The notes beneath the pieces are model-generated. The model had not been told where the DNA came from. It was given only the letters and a program-made list of their open reading frames with translations, and searched no databases. A stretch of DNA of 64,000 nt from Brienomyrus brachyistius. Taxonomy: Eukaryota; Chordata; Actinopteri; Osteoglossiformes; Mormyridae. The stretch lies in assembly GCF_023856365.1 (NCBI RefSeq), contig NW_026042998.1, positions 1 to 64,000 of the forward strand, given 5' to 3'. How positions within the stretch are numbered: position 1 is the first letter of the stretch; the number at the start of each line of letters is the position of its first letter. Position numbers and translations under genes: made by a program. Shown piece after piece: positions 56,721 through 64,000 of this stretch.

Positions 56721-58260
56721 AGCATATTAGCATATAGCATATTAGCATATTAGCATATTAGCATATTAGCATAGCATTTAGCATATTAGCATATTAGCAT
56801 ATTAGCATATTAGCATATTAGCATATTAGCATATTAGCATAGCATATTAGCTTAGCATATTAGCATATTAGCATATTAGCATATTAGCATATTAGCATAT
56901 CAGCATATTAGCATATTAGCATAGCATTTAGCATATTAGCATATTAGCATATTAGTATATTAGCATATTAGCATTAGGCATATTAGCATATTAATATATT
57001 AGCATATTAGCATATTAGCATATTAGCATATTAGCATAGCGTGTTAGTGTATTAGCATATTAGCATATTAGCATAGTATATTAGCATATTAGCATATTAG
57101 CATATTAGCATATTAGCATATTAGCATATTAGCATATTAGCATAGCATATTAGCATATTAGCATATTAGCATATTAGCATAGCATATTAGCATATTAGCA
57201 TATTAGCATATTAGCATAGCATATTAACATATTAGCATATTAGCATATTAGCATATTAAAGCTATTAGCATATTAGCATATTAGCATATTAGCATATTAG
57301 CATATTAGCATATTAGCATATTAGCATATTAGCATATTAGCATTAGCATATTAGCATATTAGCATATTAGCATATTAGCATATTAGCATATTAGCATAGC
57401 ATATTAGCATATTAGCATATTAGCATATTAGCATATTAGCATATTAGCATAGCATATTAGCATATTAGCATATTAGCATATTAGCATAGCGTGTTAGCGT
57501 ATTAGCATATTAGCATAGCATATTAGTATATTAGCATATAGCATATTAGTATAGCATATTAGCATATTAGCATATTAGCATATTAGCATATTAGCATAGC
57601 ATATTAGCATATTAGCATATTAGCATATTAGCATATTAGCATATTAGCATATTAGCATATTAGCATATTAGCATATTAGCATAGCATATTAGCATATTAG
57701 CATATTAGCATATTAGCATATTAGCATATTAGCATAGCATATTAGCATATTAGCATATTAGCATATTAGCATATTAGCATATTAGCATAGCTATATTAGC
57801 ATATTAGCATATTAGCATTAGTTAGCATAGCGTGTTAGCGTATTAGCATATTAGCATAGCATATTAGCATATTAGCATAGCATATTAGCATATTAGCATA
57901 GCATATTAGTATATTAGCATATTAGCATATTAGCATATTAGCATATTAGCATAGCGTGTTAGCATATTAGCGTATTAGCATATTAGCATATTAGCATATT
58001 AGCATATTAGCATAGCATATTAGCATATTAGCATATTAGCAAATTAGCATATTAGCATAGCATATTAGCATATTAGCATATTAGCATATTAGCATATTAG
58101 CATATTAGCATATTAGCATAGCGTGTTAGTGTATTAGCATATTAGCATATTAGCATAGCATATTAGCATATTAGCATATTAGTATATTAGCATATTAGCA
58201 TATTAGCATATTAGCATAGCATATTAGCATATTAGCATATTAGCATAGCATATTAGCATA

Positions 58261-58706
58261 TCAGCATTTCAGCATATTAGCATAGCATATAGCATATTAG
58301 CATATTAGCATATTAGCATATTAGCATATTAGCATATTAGCATAGCATATTAGCATATTAGCATATTAGCATATTAGCATATTAGCATAGCATATTAGCA
58401 CATTAGCATATTAGCATATTAGCATATTAGCATAGCGTATTAGCATATTAGCATATTAGCATAGCATATTAGCATATTAGCATATTAGCATATTAGCATA
58501 TTAGCATATTAGCAAATAGCATATTAGCATAGCATATTAGCATAGCATATTAGCATATTAGCATATTAGCAAATTAGCATATTAGCATATTAGCATAGCA
58601 TATTAGCATATTAGCATATTAGCATATTAGCATAGCATATTAGCATATTAGCATATTAGCATATTAGCATATTAGCATATTAGCATATTAGCCTAGCATG
58701 TTAGCA
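58261..58706. repeat. Module M, copy 8, CpG-depleted
   Basis: TCAG at 58261 and GCCTA at 58691 are +32,456 and +32,462 from copy 4. After GCCTA the usual GCGTGTTAGCGT reads GCATGTTAGCAT, so both CpGs have become CpA, and the TTCGCAT unit is absent. Confidence 0.8.
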
Positions 58707-59251
58707 TATTAGCATATTAGCATATTAGCATATTAGCATATTAGCATATTAGCATAGCATATTAGTATATTAGCATATTAGCATATTAGTATATTAGTAT
58801 ATTAGCATATTAGCATAGCATATTAGCATATTAGCATATTAGCATATTAGCATATTAGCATATTAGCATAGCGTGTTAGCGTATTAGCATATTAGCATAG
58901 CATATTAAGCATATTAGCATATTAGCATATTAGCATATTAGCATAGTATATTAGCATATTAGCATATTAGCATATTAGCATATTAGCATATTAGCATATT
59001 AGCATAGCATATTAGCATATTAGCATATTAGCATATTAGCATATTAGCATATTAGCATATTAGCATATTAGCATATTAGCATGGCATATTAGCATATTAG
59101 CATAGCATATTAGCATATTAGCATAGCATATTAGCATATTAGCATATTAGCATATTAGCATATTAGCATATTAGCATATTAGCATAGTATTTAGCATATT
59201 AGCATATTAGCATATTAGCATATTAGCATATTAGCATAGCATATTAGCATA

Positions 59252-59275
59252 GCTTAGCATATTAGCATAATAGCA
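59252..59275. repeat. Marker B-like, copy 10, degenerate
   Basis: GCTTA and GCATATTA are present, followed by GCATAATA instead of GCGTATTA and TTAAAATA. It may be a decayed marker B or an independent GCTTA unit. Confidence 0.5.
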
Positions 59276-62200
59276 TATTAGCATATTAGCATAGCATATT
59301 AGCATATTAGCATATTAGCATATTAGCATATTAGCATATTAGCATATTAGCATATTAGCATATTAGCATATTAGCATAGCGTGTTAGTGTATTAGCATAT
59401 TAGCATATTAGCATATTAGCATATTAGCATATTAGCATATTAGCATATTAGCATATTAGCATAGCTTGTTAGCATATTAGCGTATTAGCATATTAGCATA
59501 TTAGCATATTAGCATATTAGCATATTAGCATATTAGCATAGCATATTAGCATATTAGCATAATAGCATATTAGCATATTAGCATATTAGCATAGCATATT
59601 AGCATATTAGCATATTAGCATATTAGCATATTAGCATATTAGCATATTAGCATAGCGTGTTAGTGTATTAGCATATTAGCATATTAGCATATTAGCATAT
59701 TAGCATATTAGCATATTAGCATAGCATATTAGCATATTAGCATATTAGCATATTAGCATATTAGCATAGCATATTAGCATATTAGCATATTAGCATATTA
59801 GCATATTAGCATAGCATATTAGCATATTAGCATATTAGCATATTAGCATATTAGCATATTAGCATATTAGCATATTAGCATAGCATATTAGCATATTAGC
59901 ATATTAGCATATTAGCATATTAGCATATTAGCATATTAGCATATTAGCATAGCATATTAGCATATTAGCATATTAGCATATTAGCATATTAGCATATTAG
60001 CATATTAGCATAGCATAGCATATTAGCATATTAGCATATTAGTATATTAGCATATTAGATAGCATATTAGCATATTAGCATATTAGCATAGCATATTAGC
60101 ATATTAGCATATTAGCATATTAGCATATTAGCATATTAGCATATTAGCATAGCATATTAGTATATTAGCATATTAGCATATTAGCATATTAGCATATTAG
60201 CATAGCATATTAGCATATTAGCATATTAGCATATTAGCATATTAGCATATTAGCATAGCGTGTTAGTGTATTAGCATATTAGCATATTAGCATATTAGCA
60301 TAGCATATTAGCATATTAGCATATTAGCATATTAGCATATTAGCATATTAGCATATTAGCATATTAGCATATTAGCATAGCATATTAGCATATTAGCATA
60401 TTAGCATATTAGCATAGCATATTAGCATATTAGCATATTAGCATATTAGCATATTAGCATATTAGCATATTAGCATATTAACATATTAGCATAGCATATT
60501 AGCATATTAGCATATTAGCATATTAGGATATTAGCATATTAGCATATTAGCATATTAGCATAGCATATTAGCATATTAGCATATTAGCATATTAGCATAT
60601 TAGCATATTAGCATAGCATATTAGCATATTAGCATATTAGCATATTAGCATATTAGCATATTAGCATATTAGCATAGCGTGTTAGCGTATTAGCATATTA
60701 GCATATTAGCATAGCATATTAGCATATTAGCATATTAGCATATTAGCATATTAATAGCGTGTTAGTGTATTAGCATATTAGCATATTAGCATAGCATATT
60801 AGCATATTAGCATATTAGCATATTAGCATATTAGCATATTAGCATAGCATATTAGCATATTAGCATATTAGCATATTAGTATTAGCATATTAGCATATTA
60901 GCATAGCATATTAGCATATTAGCATATTAGCATAGCATTAGCATATTAGCATATTAGCATATTAGCATATTAGCATATTAGCATATTAGCATAGCATATT
61001 AGCATATTAGCATATTAGCATATTAGCATATTAGCATAGCATATTAGCATATTAGCATATTAGCATAGCTTAGCATAGCATATTAGCATATTAGCATATT
61101 AGCATATTAGCATATTAGCATATTAGCATAGCATTAGCATATTAGCATATTAGCATATTAGCATATTAGCATATTAGCATATTAGCATATTAGCATATTA
61201 GCATATTAGCATAGCGTGTTAGCGTATTAGCATATTAGCATATTAGCATAGCATATTAGCATATTAGCATATTAGCATATTAGCATAGCATAGCGTGTTA
61301 GTGTATCAGCATATTAGCATATTAGCATAGCATTTAGCATATTAGCATATTAGCATATTAGCATAATTAGCATAGCATATTAGCATATAGCATATTAGCA
61401 TATTAGCATATTAGCATATTAGCATATTAGCATATTAGCATATTAGCATAGATAGCATATTAGCATATTAGCATAGCATATTAGCATATTAGCATATTCA
61501 TGCATATTAGCATATTAGCATATAGCATATTTAGCATTAGCATATTAGCATTAGCATAGCAATTAGCATATTAGCATATTAGCATATTAGCATATCATAT
61601 TAGCATATTAGCATATTAGCATATTAGCATATTAGCATAGCATATTAGCATATTAGCATATAGCATATTAGCATATTAGCAATAGCATATTAGCATATTA
61701 GCATATTAGCATATTAGCATTAGCATAGTCATATTAGCATATTAGCATATTAGCATATTAACATATAGCATATTAGCATAGCATATTAGCATATTAGCAT
61801 ATTAGCATAGCATATTAGCATATTAGCATATTAGCATATTAGCATATTAGCATATTAGCATAGCATATTAGCATATTAGCATATTAGCATAGCATATTAG
61901 CATATTAGCATATTAGCATATTAGCATATTAGCATATTAGCAGATATTAGCATAGGTAGCGATAGCATATTAGCATATTAGCATAGCATATTAGCATATT
62001 AGCATAGCATATTAGCATATTAGCATAGCATATTAGCATATTAGCATATTAGCATATTAGCATATTAGCATATTAGCATATTAGCATAGCGTGTTAGCAT
62101 ATTCGCAGTATTAGCATATTAGCATATTAACATATTAGCATATTAGCATAGCATATTAGCATATTAGCATATTAGCATTTAGCATATTAGCATATTAGCA

Positions 62201-62894
62201 TAGCATATTAGCATATTAGCATATTAGCATATTAGCATATTAGCATATTAGCATATTAGCATATTAGCATTGCATATTAGCATATTAGCATATTAGCATA
62301 TTAGCATATTAGCATATAGCATAGCATATTAGCATATTAGCATATTAGCATATTAACATATTAGCATATTAGCATATTAGCTAGCATATTAGCATATTAG
62401 CATATTAGCATATTAGCATATTAGCATAGCATATTAGCATATTAGCATAGCATATTAGCATATTAGCATATTAGCATAGCGTGTTAGTGTATTAGCATAT
62501 TAGCATATTAGCATATTAGCATATTAGCATATTAGCATAGCATATTATTAGCATATTAGCATATTAGCATATTAAGCATATTAGCATAGCATATTAGCAT
62601 ATTAGCATATTAGCATATTAGCATATTAGCATATTAGCATATTAGCATATTAGCATATTAGCATAGCATATTAGCATATTAGCTTAGCATATTAGTATAT
62701 TAGCATATTAGCATATTAGCATAGCATATTAGCATGGCATATTAGCATATTAGCATATTAGCATATTAGCATAGCATATTAGCATATTAGCATATTAGCA
62801 TATTAGCATATTAGCATATTAGTATATTAGCATAGCTATTAGCATATTAGCATATTAGCATATTAGCATATTAGCATATTAGCATATTAGCATA

Positions 62895-62918
62895 GCTTAG
62901 CATATTAGAATATTAGCA
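62895..62918. repeat. Marker B-like, copy 11, degenerate
   Basis: GCTTA followed by GCATATTA and GAATATTA; the GCGTATTA unit is missing. GCATGGCAT lies about 160 bp upstream (62733), supporting descent from marker B. Confidence 0.6.
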
Positions 62919-64000
62919 TATTAGCATATTAGCATATTAGCATATTAGCATATTAGCATATTAGCATTAGATATTAGCATATTAGCATATTAGCATATTA
63001 GCATATTAGCATATTAGCTATTAGCATATTAGCATATTAGCATAGTAGCGTATTAGCATATTAGCATATTAGCATATTAGCATATTAGCATATTAGCATA
63101 TTAGCATATTAGCATATTAGCATATTGCATATTAGCATATTAGCATATTAGCATAGCATATTAGCATATTAGCATATTAGCATATTAGCATATTAGCATA
63201 TTAGCATAGATTAGCATATTAGCATATTAGCATATTAGCATAGCATATTAGCATATTAGCATATTAGCATATTAGCATATTAGCATAGCATATTAGCATA
63301 TTAGCATATTAGCATATTAGCATATTAGCATAGCATATTAGCATATTAGCATATTAGCATAGCATATTAGCATATTAGCATATTAGTATATTAGCATATT
63401 AGCATATTAGCATAGTTAGCGTATTAGCATATTAGCATATTAGCATATTAGCATATTAGCATAGCATATTAGCATATTAGCATAGCATTTAGCATATTAG
63501 CATATTAGCATATTAGCATATTAGCATATTAGCATATTAGCATAGCGTAGTTAGCATATTAGCATATTAGCATATTAGCATATTAGCATATTAGCATATT
63601 AGCATTAGCATATTAGCATATTAGCATATTAGCATATTAGCATATTAGCATATTAGCATATTAGCATATTAGCATATTAGCATATTAGCATATTAGCATA
63701 TTAGCATATTGCATTGCATATTAGCATATTAGCATATTAGCATATTAGCATATTAGCATAGCATATTAGCATATTAGCATATTAGCATATTAACATATTA
63801 GCATTTATTAGCATATTAGCATTATTAGCATATTAGCATATTAGCATATTAAGCATATTAGCATATTAGCATATTAGCATAGCATATTAGCATATTAGCA
63901 TATTAGCATATTAGCATAGCGGTTAGTGTATTAGCATATTAGCATATTAGCATATTAGCATATTAGCATAGCATATTAGCATATTAGCATATTAGCATAT

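Larger units (their letters stand above)
33..64000. repeat. Satellite array of 8-bp GCATATTA units with interspersed 5-bp GCATA units
   Basis: The basic unit is GCATATTA (reverse complement TAATATGC), 25% GC with equal A and T and equal G and C. It is tandemly repeated for about 64 kb. Runs of roughly 2 to 10 such units are broken by a 5-bp unit, GCATA, which lacks three bases (TTA or an equivalent placement). Common point variants are GTATATTA, ACATATTA, GCGTATTA, GCTTATTA, GCAAATTA, GCACATTA and TCATATTA. Both unit lengths equal 2 modulo 3, so the TAG at each unit junction falls in every plus-strand frame once per three units, and the TAA in each 8-mer does nearly the same on the minus strand. 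Long ORFs are therefore excluded. No gene, RNA or transposon was seen anywhere in it. The array continues past the right edge of the window. Confidence 0.98.
982..64000. repeat. CpG-bearing GCGTGTTA-GCGTATTA dyad family
   Basis: A two-unit variant placed directly after a 5-mer recurs dozens of times (examples at 982, 2997, 5207, 6992, 13056, 14226, 16461, 17711, 20071, 28569, 35288). Forms include GCGTGTTAGCGT, GCGTGTTAGTGT and GCATGTTAGCGT, differing by CpG to TpG or CpA. A three-unit form with a plain unit in the middle occurs at 12669, 14649, 16295 and 18658. Apart from the left flank, nearly all CpGs in the window are in this family and in markers A and T. The span given covers the family, not a continuous element. 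Confidence 0.82.
56540..64000. repeat. Right, increasingly indel-rich satellite array
   Basis: Units with single-base indels become frequent from about 56545 (GGCATGAATTAG), with clusters near 56720-56780, 57260, 57785-57825, 60050-60060, 60750, 61320-61570, 61680-61740, 61940-61970, 62100 and 63780-63860. Markers B (59252, 62895) and M (58261) are partial or altered. The array is not terminated within the window and contains no gene. Confidence 0.82.

Noticed and set aside
33..64000. Open reading frames on either strand
   Set aside because: Plus-strand TAG and minus-strand TAA recur in each frame about every three units. Any short ORF is repeat sequence with no ribosome-site or codon-use support.
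33..64000. CRISPR array
   Set aside because: There are direct repeats, but units of 5-8 bp follow each other with no unique spacers and no cas genes nearby.
33..64000. Telomere repeat
   Set aside because: The unit contains TTAG but has one G and one C, so there is no G-rich strand. Canonical TTAGG, TTAGGG and TTTAGGG tracts are absent, and the array has a non-repeat flank on its left and no end on its right.
33..64000. Iteron-type replication origin or plasmid partition repeats
   Set aside because: Such iterons cover hundreds of bases beside a rep or par gene. Here the repeats run for 64 kb without any gene.
33..64000. TATA boxes and bacterial -10 elements (CATATT, TATTAG and similar)
   Set aside because: They occur in every unit as part of the satellite and carry no positional information.
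33..64000. Centromere call
   Set aside because: I see no CENP-B box-like motif and no ~150-180 bp monomer. Short-unit satellites can be centromeric, but nothing in the sequence alone shows it.
1..64000. Purely artificial or simulated sequence
   Set aside because: Shared derived mutations, CpG-biased changes and nested duplications with consistent offsets are what a real evolving satellite gives. Local consensus errors remain likely in the irregular patches.
1..64000. tRNA, rRNA or other structured RNA genes
   Set aside because: No non-repeat sequence exists outside bases 1-32, and the unit does not form the needed stems.

Overview
This window is one continuous short-period satellite DNA array. 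It has no gene that I can support on either strand. Only the first ~32 bases are not satellite. From base 33 to the end the sequence is built from an 8-bp unit, GCATATTA (TAATATGC on the other strand), interrupted at irregular intervals by a 5-bp form, GCATA, which is the same unit lacking three bases. An array of this length points to eukaryotic constitutive heterochromatin (pericentromere, sex chromosome, B chromosome or similar). I cannot name the organism. The CpG-containing variant units repeatedly lose CpG to TpG or CpA between paralogous copies, which suggests a host that methylates cytosine in CpG.

The array is not a featureless simple repeat. Run lengths of 8-mers between 5-mers, together with rare variant units, form a barcode that recurs over long distances. 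Markers used here: (A) an 82-bp GCATGTTA...GAATATTA block, 11 copies, two of them truncated; (B) a GCTTA...TTAAAATA block; (M) a TCAGCATTTCAG...GCCTA...TTCGCAT module; (T) a triple GCGTATTA block; (C) a GCATTGCATATTAGCACA block; and 18 exact ATTTGCAT octamers. Marker spacing shows nested segmental duplication: 2.9-15.4 kb is repeated at 35.2-47.5 kb (about +32.1 to +32.3 kb); 10.7-19.2 kb at 21.2-30.06 kb (about +10.6 to +10.86 kb); 21.6-24.2 kb at 30.06-32.6 kb (+8.43 kb); 19.4-24.2 kb at 47.5-52.3 kb (about +28.1 kb); 49.3-52.3 kb at 53.5-56.7 kb (about +4.3 kb); and 24.8-26.3 kb at about 57.2-58.7 kb (+32.46 kb). Smaller steps are 1.65 kb, 2.36 kb, an exact 230-bp tandem duplication near 33 kb and a 102-bp one near 32.6 kb.

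Layout: 1-32 is a CpG-rich flank or junction. 33-6.4 kb is array with many single-base indels. 6.4-34.1 kb is very regular array. 34.14-34.64 kb is an indel-rich patch. 34.6-48.2 kb is mostly regular. 48.18-48.68 kb is another indel-rich patch. 48.7-56.5 kb is mostly regular. 56.5-64 kb is increasingly indel-rich and runs off the window. The picture is of a heterochromatic array growing by unequal exchange at several scales, with very recent homogenisation (one 970-bp pair differs at a single base). No transposon, RNA gene, CRISPR array or coding gene interrupts it. All coordinates and offsets were read by eye and may be off by a base or two.
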